Positions 38,108 to 49,700 of a stretch of 64,000 bases of DNA are shown piece after piece. The stretch is from positions 1,426,001 to 1,490,000 of the forward strand of contig OZ244590.1 of NCBI GenBank assembly GCA_965218205.1. Reading direction: 5' to 3'. How positions within the stretch are numbered: the first letter of the stretch is position 1; the number at the start of each line of letters is the position of its first letter. A model generated the notes under the pieces. It saw nothing but the letters and a program-made list of their open reading frames with translations. It made no database searches and was not told the DNA's origin. The stretch is from CBDDCA01 sp965218205. Its GTDB lineage: Bacteria; Spirochaetota; Spirochaetia; WTKD01; G963693115. A program made the translations under genes and the position numbers.

Positions 38108-41100
38108 TTATACAAGTGCATTATCAATAACATATCTTACTTCATTAACAGTAGTTTTAGCAACTTGTGCTATTTGTTCTTCTGAGTAACCTTGTTTACG
38201 ATGTAAATTGATAATCAATCTTTCTCTTTCTGCCTCAGACATTTCACGATTATTCTGTTTTTTATCTAACAATCCTCTTGAACTAGCATACCTTTTTAGC
38301 ATAGGTTCAAGCTCATGGATGAGAGTAATTTTACTCTCAGTAGTTTCATGAAGCTGTGAAAGTGAATTTATATCTTGAATTAACCCTTTCCTATGCATAG
38401 TCACTTTTTTTAATTGTTCTTCTACCTTAGGAAACAATAATTTGGTTTCATGTACTTGTTGCTTAATATCTTTAATATCCTTATATTGATTTTTCACATT
38501 CCCTACATCATCACTTATATCTTTATACTCTTGTTTTAACTCTGCAGTCAATGAATCAAGATCCCGTATACTAGCGGTAATAGTATCAAGTTCCTGCCAC
38601 TTAGATTGTAATGTTGTATTCTTCTCTTCAATATCATGCATGGCATTGTATACTTCATTTTGTAACTCTTGAATTTTATACGATCTTTCTTGAAATGATT
38701 GCATCTTCTCATTTTGCGTCTCAAGTTTATGAAATAATTGTTTATTTTTGTTATCAGATTGAGTGAGATTTGTATTAAACAGCTCAACTTCTTTCCTTAC
38801 TTTTATAACCTTATGAAAAGAATCATTCACCTCTGCCATCTCAGATTTTATTTCTTTTGTTTTTATTTCTATGCTGTTAATCTTCTTAAGAAGAGTATCA
38901 GTGATACTACTTTTATCCATAACTTGCTTTGTTTGCTTATCAAGTTTTTCTATTTTTTCGTCAAGCATGGACTGAAATACCCTTACCTGTTCTTGCTGCT
39001 GCTGATCTCTTTCAATCATAACAGTGTATTTTTTATGTTCAATTTCTAAATCCTTAATATTTTGTACTAACTGAACTTCTTTATTTTTTATAGTTTTCTC
39101 AATTTTTTTCATCTGAGTATCAAACTTACTGAGATTTGTTTTTGTTGTCTTAAGATAATTTGCTTCACTTTTTTTCAATGTATGCAAATTTTGTTCAAAA
39201 GTCGTAGATGTATCAGATAATTTTTGTTCAAAATTATCCTCTAAATGTTTAATTTGTATATCAAAGTTTTTCTGTGTCTTTTCATTTATAGAAGACAAAA
39301 GATGAGTAAGTTGTTCTTCATACTCTTTTTGTAAGGTTGCTTGCTTTTGTCCAAATACCCCAATAGCTTTTGTGCTTTTAGCAAGCAAAGTTTCATGCTC
39401 TGCCTGAAAAGTAGTAAGCTGGACACCAAAGCTGTCTTTTACTCTTCGATGTTCTTGTTCCATACTATGCAATTCATCACTGTACTGTTGTAACTTTTTC
39501 TTAAAATCTCCTTTTATTATCGCTATATTACTATCTACTTTTTTATACTGATCATCCTTAAAAGCACTCAAATGAATAGTATACCCTTCTACTTGCTTTT
39601 TTATACTTTCACATAAGCTATTATATTCTCTTTCTTTCCTTTTTATGATACCGTCCATATCTTTTTCTTTTTCATGAAGCATCTGTTTATGTTCATCCAA
39701 TAAATGAGTAGTATTATCCTGATAATTTTCAACTAATGATACAAAATTTTCTCGTATGCCATTTACCTCCATATCACTTTTTGCTTTCATATCATCTGTA
39801 GTATCTTTTACGTTTTGTATGTACTGCTGATAATCTCTCAAAGTTTTATCATACTCTAAATGTAAATTCTGTTGGGCAGAAGAATATTTCATAAGCGTCT
39901 CATTATAAGAAGACTCTACTGTCTCTATTGTATTTTGATGCTCCAGCAGTTGTTTTTGAGACTCTATTTTTAGAGAATCAATAGCTTCCTTAAAAGAGGC
40001 AATGACAGTATCTTGCTCGGACTGCTGATGTATCTTTAATATTTCCAATCTTTCCTTATACTCTGCTAACGCATCTTTGTAGCCACTGAGCAATTCATCT
40101 ATCTTACTATTATATTTTTCAACAGCATTCTGTACCTCTGCAGACTGACTTTGCTTTATATGTTCTAACATTGTATCGTACTCTGTATCCAGTACTTCTA
40201 GCATAGACTTATATTTGTTATCGTGCTCATGCTTATACTCAGCTAATAATGCTTGATACTGAACATGCATATCTTTTTGTTCTTTTTCTTGAACAACATC
40301 CAACTCTTGAAAAAACAGTACTGTTTTTTGCTTAAATTGTTTATATTTCTCATCCTGTTCATGTTGAAAAGACACAAACACATCATTATACTTATTCAAT
40401 ATATATTCTTGTTCTTTTTGACGAGTATCCTTTAAGGTTCGCAGTTCATTTTGAAAGCTATGAAAAGAATCATCATACCCTTGCTGTAATTGCTCAACCT
40501 TTGCTTGTAATCCTATAAGCACCATATCACAGTTAATATCTAAATCTTCTAATTTATTTTTATTTTCAACTTTTTGCTCTTCTAGTTCTTTCTGCATAGC
40601 TTGTACATACTTATTTTTCTCTTCATTAAAATGCTTACTTGATATGTCAAACTGTAAAAATATATTTTTCTTCTGTGTAATGATTTTATCAAACTCTTGT
40701 TCAAACAGTTGTAATCTATCATTAAATCCAGTGATAGCCTGTGCTTTTAGGGTATCTAGTCCCTTATGTTCATTTTGAATATATGTACTAAACTTTTGTT
40801 TTTCTTTCGTAACATAATCATTAAAGTCATTGATAGAAATTGTATTATTCTTCTCAAGTGCATTTTTATATTCTTCCCATAATTTTCTTAGCATGCTTAT
40901 ACGCATTTCCTTTTCAGATTCAAAATTATTTCTCACTATCGTATCTAATTCACGAGAACGATGATACACCCCTTGTAACTCTCGCTTAGAATGCTGTAGC
41001 TGTTTCATAAACCCTTTCGATTCATTTTGAACATACAAAGACATTTTCTTTATCTCTTGTCCTATACTTTCTATTTCAGCATTATTTTTTTGTTTTACTA

Positions 41101-42043
41101 CATCAATACTACTTCCTAATCCATCTACCTTCGTATATAACTCATCAAATTTCTTAGCATAACTATTGTGCCATTGGCGATAATCTTGTTCTAAATGTTC
41201 CTGTTTTTGATGTAAAAATTGTTGAATGAATGTTGTAGTTGTTTCTGCTTCTGCCAATAATTCTTTTCTTTTTTCTTCTGAAATACCATTGAAATGAGTA
41301 ATATCTGATTGCACACTTTGCTTAAAAGATTGAATTCTTTCTTCTATAGCTTTTGATTGCTGTTCAAGGTATTCTTTATGTGTCAAAACTATTTTATGCA
41401 ATGTATCTGAGACAGTAGTACTTTTAGAGGTGAATGTATCATGCAAAATCTTATTAAAAGAATGTAAGCCACTGTTTATTTTTTGTTCTACAGTGTGTCC
41501 CATAGCCTCAACGGTAGATTCAGCATGTTGTATTCCTGCTGTAATATGTTTGAGAGTACTCTGTAGCTTCTCTTCTATATCACCATTGACGGTAGCAATA
41601 TCCATTTTAGTTTTTTCAAACTCTTCTTTACGCATATCATAATCCATTAAAGCATCTTTACTTCTATATAAAATATCGTGCAACTGTTTTATAGCAATAT
41701 TAGAATTATGATACAGCTCTTGTAATGCATCTTGTTGCTGTTGATACTGCTCTATCCTTTCTTGATATTTCTGTGTTTTTGCTGCATTATTTTCAATAAA
41801 ATTTCGCTCTAGCTCCACCTTTTGTGATATAGAACTTATGTTCCTCTCTGATGATTTTATATCCTCTAGTACATTATTCATAATTGATTTTGATATTTCT
41901 GCATCTTTATGAAACGCTTCAACAAATTGATCTTGCATTTGTTTAATATATGATACCTGCTTTCTTTTACTAAAGAATACATACTGTAAAATAAATAACA
42001 CTATACTAAAAGAAAATAAAAAGAGATGTAACAATAATGTCAA
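38108..42043 (-). CDS. SpiroCoCo-type giant coiled-coil membrane-anchored protein
   Basis: This protein of about 1,311 residues has a single N-terminal membrane helix (LTLLLHLFLFSFSIVLFILQ), then about 1,200 residues of nearly unbroken Gln/Glu/Lys-rich heptads, and a short C-terminal helix-turn-helix-like tail (HRKQGYSEEQIAQVAKTTVNEVRYV). The layout fits the spirochaete-specific SpiroCoCo coiled-coil family, which supports the taxonomic guess. I place the start at a TTG (42043) because GGGAGG lies seven bases before it; the frame is open back to an ATG at 42157 but that start has no SD and would add an odd hydrophobic extension. A cytoskeletal or cell-shape role is suspected for such proteins but not shown by the sequence. 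Confidence 0.75.
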   Translation of the reverse strand: MTLLLHLFLFSFSIVLFILQYVFFSKRKQVSYIKQMQDQFVEAFHKDAEISKSIMNNVLEDIKSSERNISSISQKVELERNFIENNAAKTQKYQERIEQYQQQQDALQELYHNSNIAIKQLHDILYRSKDALMDYDMRKEEFEKTKMDIATVNGDIEEKLQSTLKHITAGIQHAESTVEAMGHTVEQKINSGLHSFNKILHDTFTSKSTTVSDTLHKIVLTHKEYLEQQSKAIEERIQSFKQSVQSDITHFNGISEEKRKELLAEAETTTTFIQQFLHQKQEHLEQDYRQWHNSYAKKFDELYTKVDGLGSSIDVVKQKNNAEIESIGQEIKKMSLYVQNESKGFMKQLQHSKRELQGVYHRSRELDTIVRNNFESEKEMRISMLRKLWEEYKNALEKNNTISINDFNDYVTKEKQKFSTYIQNEHKGLDTLKAQAITGFNDRLQLFEQEFDKIITQKKNIFLQFDISSKHFNEEKNKYVQAMQKELEEQKVENKNKLEDLDINCDMVLIGLQAKVEQLQQGYDDSFHSFQNELRTLKDTRQKEQEYILNKYNDVFVSFQHEQDEKYKQFKQKTVLFFQELDVVQEKEQKDMHVQYQALLAEYKHEHDNKYKSMLEVLDTEYDTMLEHIKQSQSAEVQNAVEKYNSKIDELLSGYKDALAEYKERLEILKIHQQSEQDTVIASFKEAIDSLKIESQKQLLEHQNTIETVESSYNETLMKYSSAQQNLHLEYDKTLRDYQQYIQNVKDTTDDMKAKSDMEVNGIRENFVSLVENYQDNTTHLLDEHKQMLHEKEKDMDGIIKRKEREYNSLCESIKKQVEGYTIHLSAFKDDQYKKVDSNIAIIKGDFKKKLQQYSDELHSMEQEHRRVKDSFGVQLTTFQAEHETLLAKSTKAIGVFGQKQATLQKEYEEQLTHLLSSINEKTQKNFDIQIKHLEDNFEQKLSDTSTTFEQNLHTLKKSEANYLKTTKTNLSKFDTQMKKIEKTIKNKEVQLVQNIKDLEIEHKKYTVMIERDQQQQEQVRVFQSMLDEKIEKLDKQTKQVMDKSSITDTLLKKINSIEIKTKEIKSEMAEVNDSFHKVIKVRKEVELFNTNLTQSDNKNKQLFHKLETQNEKMQSFQERSYKIQELQNEVYNAMHDIEEKNTTLQSKWQELDTITASIRDLDSLTAELKQEYKDISDDVGNVKNQYKDIKDIKQQVHETKLLFPKVEEQLKKVTMHRKGLIQDINSLSQLHETTESKITLIHELEPMLKRYASSRGLLDKKQNNREMSEAERERLIINLHRKQGYSEEQIAQVAKTTVNEVRYVIDNALV

Positions 42044-42243
42044 AACTAAGCCTCCCAGCCTTATATGAATAATTATAATATAGATAATTGTTTCATGCAA
42101 TACATAGTTGTTGATTGCCGAAAATTCAAGAAATAAACACGAAAAAAAGAATATCAAAACAATACTATTTTTAGCTATTTATACTATAATAATTATTGTA
42201 TATCATGTTATATACGATAATAAAACAACCGTAAGGAGGCCTT

Positions 42244-45200
42244 ATGAAAAAATGGTTGAAAGTATGGATAAACGATAGCTACAAAAGCAAAGAGCTATAC
42301 AGTGTGAAAATCGGGGGGGGGGGGGGGTACACTCTCAATATAAGCAAAGCATAACTCTCGTTGCACTGTTTTTAGTGCTAGCAATAGTTACCCTCGTACT
42401 CGTAGGATGTTCGGAGGGCAGTAGCAGTTCCTCATCAGGGGGAGGAGGAGGGAAACAGGTAACCCCGACCCTTGCATCACTGTCCAATGTGCAGATACAG
42501 CCAGCAGGCAATGATGGGACGCTTGCTTTACGCTGGCAAGCCCCAAGCGATGCCACGCATGTAGTAGTAAACGCTAGCTCTACCGCACCAGCCCAAGTCA
42601 TACAAGTGCGTATTCCTGCAATAGAATATCGTGCATTGTTTCAACAAGGACAATCGTATAAACTCAAAGGCTTACAAGCACTCACTAACTACACAGTAGA
42701 GATAGAAGCACAAAAGGACTCAGAAGTATCACCAAAAACAACACGCACCGTGACTACACTGATAGATACTACTACCCCACAAGACACATTGACACAAGTA
42801 GGCGTAGAGAAGTCGGGGGATGGCATAAAGATAACATGGGACAAAGAACGACTAGCATCAGGCAGAACAGACATAGCAGAAGCAACGATAGTAGTAAAAA
42901 GCACGAATGGTGCTACAGTGCTTGCACAAGCTACCGTACAGAACCTACAACAAGGAGAAGTTGTGCTTCCAAATGTCTCCACGCTTGCAGGCATATCCTA
43001 TGATGTAGAAATACGCTACAAAGACAGAAATGACAACACAAGCAGTCCTACAACAGTACTGACAGGCGTGCAAGCATCAGCCCTCTCACAAACAGTAGCA
43101 GCACTGCCAGAGGCAAATCTTACAGTAACAGCAAACGATAAAGACAATAGCCTTGCCGATGAAAGCCTGCTTGTTACATGGGGGAGCTTTGCCTTTGGAA
43201 CAGGAAGCACAGCAAAAAGCCTCTTAGTACGAGTAACAGCAACTGCAACACAGACGATAGTAGCAGAGGAGACAATAGACAAAGATACCAGTGCAACCAA
43301 TGTCAGCGGAGCAACCGCACAAAACAAAGAATACGCCACTGTGTATGTAGCAAAAGATGGCATAGCACTCACAAAACTCTACGGCACGCTTACGTACAAA
43401 GTAGAAGTATATGTCTCTCAAAACGGAAAGTACTCCACTGCAGTGTCAAAAGAACAAGCAACAACGGACAAGACAACAGAGCCAGCAACCAATGTAAGTG
43501 CCGTAGGAGGAGCAACAAGCATAGTAGTCATCTGGCAAGCACCCAATGTACGAGACTACGCAGGAGTGACTATAACAGCAACAGAAAAAGATAGCGATAA
43601 AGTAGCAAAGACAGTAACAATAACAGACAGAGCAGTACGCAACACGCAGATACCAGGCCTCAAAGCCACCACCGAGTACACAGTAGCAGTACAATCGCAG
43701 GACTATGCAGGCAACAAAGGAACAGAAGCAACAGCAACAGTAGATACAGTAACAGATAGCACCGTTCCCGATCCAGTAACAAACATACAAGCAAGCTATC
43801 CCTTCGTATCAGCAACAAAAGTAGAAACACAGATAACATGGACAGCACCCGATGCAACAAAAGCAAAGAACAAAGACATAAAAGAATACAGCATAAGCAT
43901 ACAAGAGCAAGGCACAACTACCACAGTACTGAACGAGAAGAAAATACCCTATCCAACAACATCGCTCTCTGTCGAAGAACTCAGTCAAGGCAAAACATAC
44001 ACAGTAACAATACAAGCAATAGATTACTCAGAAAACAAAAGCACATCAACTCCACAAGACATAACAACACCCACCCCACTCACAGCCCCCTCAGCAGAAC
44101 TCTTTCAAAGCAAGCCTGCCCTCGTTACAACAACAGGAGCAATACAAATAAAAGCAACCTTTACGCAAGCACCTGGATCAAATAAGTACTACACCCTGCG
44201 TATGTACGATAGCACTACACTGGTAGCAGAAAAAAGCATAACAAGTACCGCAACCACCATTAGCTTTGGCATAGCAGATGGCATAGAAGTATCAGCAACA
44301 CAAGCAAATGCAAAACAATATAGCTTTACCTTTCTCACAGTAGAAAATAACAGAGTAAGCCCCCCAACAACACTCACAGACAAAGTAGCAGTATACGATG
44401 AAAGATCCACTGTCCCGCCCGCACCAGAAAGCCTCACTCTGCTTATTGCAGAATCAACAGAAACAAGCGATACCGTACAGTACGAGTTTCAAGCAGGAAC
44501 AATTACCAGCAACCACAAAGCACCCAATGACAGCACACTTGAACAAGCACAGATACAATACAAAGTATACCTAGTAGCAGGAGACCAGAGTACTAAAAGC
44601 ATAGCCGAAATAAAAACAATGACAGGAGTACAAACACAAAACATAGCAATAAACAGCACTTTACGAGGAACATTTATAGGAACAAAAGGAGCAGTATACA
44701 CCATAGGCATAGAAGCAATAAACAGCCTGAACCCCTCTACAACAAAGAAAGCACAAAGCAAAGACCCCGCACTGATACAAACACTAGAACTGAACACCAT
44801 CCCCAGATCACAAGCAACAGCCCCCTCTACCTCGTCCTTAGCAAACAAGCTGGTAGTATCACAATCAACAAACACAACAGGAACAATAAAGCTAGTACTC
44901 ACGCAATTAAGCACAATAACAGGAGCAAAAAACAAAGACGGCACAACAGTAACCAGCAATGATGAGCTAGTATACACAGTGTACGGCTTACAGAAAGACA
45001 CAACCCCAACAGTAGCAGAAGTACAAAGAGGCAGAAAAGTAACTATAGGCACAGCAAGGAACGGAGTGTACACAGTACCAGCGCTTAGCAGTATAGGCGT
45101 GACAACCCCAACAGTAGCAATAAAAGGAGCAACAAAGTATCACTTTGTAGTAGAAGTAGCCATAAAAACAGACCCAAGCAAAAAAGCAGTATCGACAGTG

Positions 45201-46616
45201 GCAACAGTAACAACCGCATCACAAGCAACAGATCCCGCAGAAGTAAGCAACATACAAGTGGGAGGAGTAACAGGAAGGAATGCAACAGTAACATGGACAG
45301 CCCCCAGCCTTACTGCAAGCCACAAAACAGACACAGGAGACCCCCTAGCAGTAGCACAAGTATCGTACAAAGTATACAAAGTAGCCAAGAGTGGCAGTGC
45401 AAAAAGCGTAACAGCAATAAAAAATGCAGACTCAAGCCCCACAACAGTAGTAGCAGGAACAACCAACAGCACTCTGACAGGATTGACAGTAGGCACCACT
45501 TATGAAATAGTAGTGCAAGCAGTAAACAGCACCGATACCAACAAAGAATCAACAGGTGTCCGCAAGGAGTTTGTAGCAAGCACAGTGCTTATAGGAAACA
45601 CTAGTGTAGTCTCAGCAGAAGTAGGTAAAACCCCAGCAGTAAATACTACGAGAGTACTCACCAATGCCCTTGCCTTTACCTGTGATGCTAACATACTGGA
45701 AGCAGATGCAAAGAAAATAAAAGATGAGACAGGACTAGCAGTATCGTTTAATCAGAATAGCAAAACAGTTACTATAACAGGCATAGCAAATAAGTCCAAT
45801 GTACGTGATACTGCTATTACTGAGTATAGCTATGATATAGTACAATGTACAATTACTGCTTCAAATAAAAGAGTAAAAGCAAATATTCTTATAAAGACAG
45901 ATCTTAAAGCAGCACCATTAGGAAAATCAGCTACCTATTATAGACCAACGACAAAGACACAGCTTCAGACTATTATCAGTGAAGAAAAAACAAGACAAGG
46001 TTCAGGAGGAAACAGCAACCCTAGCCCCAACCTCAACATGATAGACACCAGTGCTATTACTAATATGAGTAATTTATTTGATAGAGATAGAACTTTTAAT
46101 GGAGACATAACAAAGTGGAATACCAGTAATGTAATGGATATGAATAATATGTTTTCTGGTGCTACTGCTTTTAATCAGTACATAGGAGATTGGGATGTGA
46201 GTAAGGTTACTGCTATGGGTAGTATGTTTTCTAGCGCAAGAAAATTTAATCAGTACATAGGAGATTGGGATGTGAGTAAGGTTACTGGTATGAATAGTAT
46301 GTTTAATTTTGCAATTGCGTTTGATCAAGATATAGGAAGCTGGAATGTAAGTGAAGTGACAAATATGCAGCTTTTGTTCTTTAATGCTGTTGCATTTGAT
46401 CAAGACATAGGAAATTGGAATGTGAGTAAAGTTACTTCTGCTGATTTTATATTTTATAATGCTGTTGCATTTGATCAAGATTTATCAAAATGGAAACTAT
46501 GTAAGACATCAATAGCTTCTACTTATTTTACAGGTTCCCCTATGGCTAATAAAAACACAAAAGGCACACAGTGGCCAAAGGATAAAACTGATACAGTAGC
46601 ATGCCCCTCATCGTAG
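42244..46616 (+). CDS. Phase-variable FN3/DUF285 surface lipoprotein (OFF in this sequence)
   Basis: The ATG at 42244 follows AAGGAGG and encodes MKKWLKVWINDSYKSKELY, then a run of 15 G (42313-42327). At 15 G the frame stops at TAA (42352-42354) after YTLNISKA. At 13 or 16 G it continues through VHSQYKQ into the signal peptide LVALFLVLAIVTLVLVGC with lipobox. The body then runs to 46616: about eight to nine FN3 modules with KATTEYTVAVQSQDYAGNKG-type cores, one module of the 479-5617 type (about 45220-45570), and DUF285/BspA repeats (NQYIGDWDVSKVT, FDQDIGNWNVSKVT; about 46040-46500). It ends in a strong terminator. It is a paralogue of 15000-19747, with strong conservation in the leader and first third and divergence further on. 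Confidence 0.85.
42313..42327 (+). repeat. Poly-G phase-variation tract (15 G, OFF)
   Basis: Fifteen G start exactly at codon 24. Only lengths of 3n+1 connect the start codon to the lipobox frame; 3n and 3n+2 both reach stops within nine codons. The tract occupies the same place in the paralogue at 19664-19675. Confidence 0.92.
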
Positions 46617-46623
46617 GGTATAC

Positions 46624-46660
46624 ATATAAAAAGAGAGTGCTATGCACTCTCTTTTTATAT
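46624..46660 (+). terminator. Rho-independent terminator
   Basis: A perfect 17-bp stem (ATATAAAAAGAGAGTGC and its complement) with loop TAT is followed on the plus strand by TTTTTATAT within and after the stem. It lies eight bases after the lipoprotein stop codon and is nearly symmetrical, so it could also stop the cas9 transcript coming from the other side. Confidence 0.85.
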
Positions 46661-46707
46661 ATGAATAGCTGTTCTTATATCCAAAGCTAATGCTCCATAA
46701 CTGTACG

Positions 46708-46750
46708 CAAACTCAAAGACTAAGCATACCATAAAATTCAGTAGGAAAAA
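46708..46750. repeat. Left copy of a 43-bp direct repeat bracketing the CRISPR locus
   Basis: CAAACTCAAAGACTAAGCAT and the following 23 bases match 54343-54385 at 36 of 43 positions in the same orientation. The pair encloses cas9, tracrRNA, array and membrane protein. Confidence 0.55.
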
Positions 46751-46777
46751 GTTTAAGGATTAATAGAACACTACGCA

Positions 46778-49700
46778 TCACACAATAGTACAATTACCGA
46801 TACGAGAAAAAATACGTTGTATAAAACATTTCTTAAAATTACTAGATCCTAAGCTAATCTGATACTCAGCATTACTTCCCATAACTTCATTCGTAGAAGC
46901 AACTTTAATACTATCACTACTCATTTTAACTATTCTATAAAAACCACTTTTTATAGTGTTCTTTTTAGTTTCAAGAGTACCCAATTCAATAACATCATCT
47001 TGATACAAATGAAAAATTACACCAAGTTCTAAAAGTTTTGCTCGTTCATCTTTATTTTCTACTAACCTATACAATTCAAGTTCTAATTTCTCTTTCTTTT
47101 TCAATTTTAACATTACATTACGCTTATCTTTTTTAGAAACGCTATCTTTTAAAACAGCTATCTGATTTTCTAATTCTAAAATCTCCTCTTCTTTTTTCTG
47201 TACCTTTTTATCCTCGTTTAAGATAGACTCCTTTAATTTTACTTTCCAATTAGGCACATACCTATCACCTAATGTATGAATATCAGAATAAGAAATAGCC
47301 TCCGCTTTCTCAATAACATATTTACCCTTATCATCTTTAGTACCATACACTTCATATGCCCAATTACCATTAGTCTTAAACCGAGAAACAGGAACAACAG
47401 AATCTTTCTGTTTTGCCTTATATACATTACTCATTTTTTGAGTCTTAAAAATCATATCTTTTCTATGTACATAAGGACAAGAATCTACCTTAACTTTAGG
47501 GTACAATACAGTAAGATTATGCAATCCAGATACAGACTGTAAGCTATCTCTAAACGATTCAATATCAATATTTCCTTTTTGTAGCATACCGAAAAACTGT
47601 GATCTTACTTTATTATGTCTAATACGACTTACCAACTCTTCAATCTTATTCTTAGCACTATTATCAGAACTATCAGAACCCTCAAAGCTACGCAAAAGAG
47701 AAATTTCCTCTTCAGTATAAATATTCAATAAGTTACTTACAGAACAAGAAACACGCATGTAACTTACACCATCAATAATAACACAATTATCTTCATTATA
47801 AGGACTATATGCAGTATCATCATGCAAAGCACTATTATACTTACTAATGTCTCTCTTAAAAGAGACTATATTTTTAGAAAGAAATGTTTCTAATTGTGTT
47901 TTCATATCATCAGATAATTCAAAAGAATCACATTTCTCTATTTTTCTTTCATACTCATTGTAACACTTTTTATAAGAATCAAAAGTAGCACATCTCTCTA
48001 AGCTATTTTTTCTTTCCCCTAATAATTGTTTCATACTTCTATTCATCATACCTAACACAAAAGCATCAGTAGCATGATGTCTGTGATCTCGTCTATTTTT
48101 TGCAAACTTCTTTTTTTTATCTTTTTCATCAGGATTAAGTAATGCATTTAGCCCCCATCTATTTCTTATAAAAGCAGTAGCTTCACCGACTGTACTCCAA
48201 ACAGAGAAAGAGTTAGTACTAGAAGTATACTCTTCAAGTTTCTGAGTATTCTCAATACTAATATCATCAGAAGAAATATCATCTAAACAAAAAAAATACA
48301 AACAAGCAACTTTAGTCATATACGCAGTAAGAGGGATATCAGAAGACAGTCCTTTTGATTTTTTTCTACTTACAACATCTGCATTTTTCTCAAACCGCCA
48401 TAATTTACTATTCAATCCACTATTTTCTACTGCAGAGTATATCTCTTTCCATCTACTTGAATTTCCTAAAAACTCATAAGGAGTTTTCTTTTCTTTATTT
48501 AAATTAGCACCCTTTTTACATAACAACAGATTATTATTTGTGTTATCATAATGTTTTCCTTTAGGAATAATATGATCAATATGAGTACCATCATCAAACA
48601 CATCTTTTTCAGAAATACACTCTAAAGTATAAGGGCATACTCTATCACAAAAAGTATTAGAACTAACAATGACTTCGTTGCTTCCGTTTTTATACGAAAT
48701 ACCTAGAGCATTTATTTTTCTCTTGCTTTCATCTGCAAAAGGAAGCTCAAGCCAAAGCTTATACTTTTTCATATACCACTCAAACTCACATCGTGAAGTC
48801 GCATTACAATTAGTTTTAATACGCTCCTTAACAAAGTCATTATAACTTGTTCGTCTATTCTGATCGGACACTCTAGAAGAGGAAGAAAGTCCTTTTTGTC
48901 CTTTCCCTAATTCTCGTGCAACTTCAAATACTACCTCTTTAGGTCTACCATATGTAGTAATAAGAGCATTTCCAATTTTTTGTAATTGTCTCAATGCTAC
49001 ATGAACAGTAGGATTAGATATTTTACCAAACTCAGCTTCTTCTAATCTACTCTGTAAATCATTAAGAGCATATGAAGATGCACCACTTTTTTGATTTTTT
49101 ACATCCTCTACCGACTTTCGTAATTTGTTTATATCATCTTCATCTTTATTAGAAACACAATAATGAGATAACACTTTTCCATAATAAGGCAAAATACTCT
49201 TACCTTTTGAAATAATACTAGTATGATATTCTAAAATTTTCATAGCCTCAGCAATAGGAATAACTCTATCATCAGATACAACTTTATCTTCTAACACATC
49301 CATAATTGCAATCATAGCCTCTTTTGACATAGAAGCATACTCACCATAGAAATTACCGAGAATATCCAAACATGAATCTACCTTCTTACAAGTAAGCCCC
49401 CAATTTTCAGAAAGAAATGTTTTTTCTAAAAATTCTTTTTGCTCATTCAAAAAGAAAGAAATAAATTCATCCCATTTCTGTATATCATCTTCCAAATGTT
49501 TCTTACACCAATCTTCTCCTAACTCTTTCTTTATCATATACCCTATTTGATTAGGATAAAACTTTTTAGTCTTTTCTGTAGTCTCACTGTAATTTATGTC
49601 TATTACCTCAATATCAAATTTTTTATACAATTTTTTTATTTTCTTTTCTATCTCCTTATAAGAAATACCACCTAGTACCTGTTTTTCTATAAAATCAGTA

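Noticed and set aside
42158..42243. Searching for a riboswitch or operator upstream of the 42-kb lipoprotein
   Set aside because: The region is short and AT-rich with several TATAAT-like hexamers, and nothing beyond an SD can be supported.
42375..46616. Starting the 42-kb lipoprotein at GTG 42375 (and its paralogue at 19616)
   Set aside because: These starts have no SD, would remove the basic N-region of the signal peptide, and lie inside a conserved leader that continues upstream to an ATG with a strong SD.
46617..46777. Searching for cas1, cas2 or csn2 around cas9
   Set aside because: No coding frame is present here or between cas9 and the array; the flanking genes are a lipoprotein and a membrane protein.
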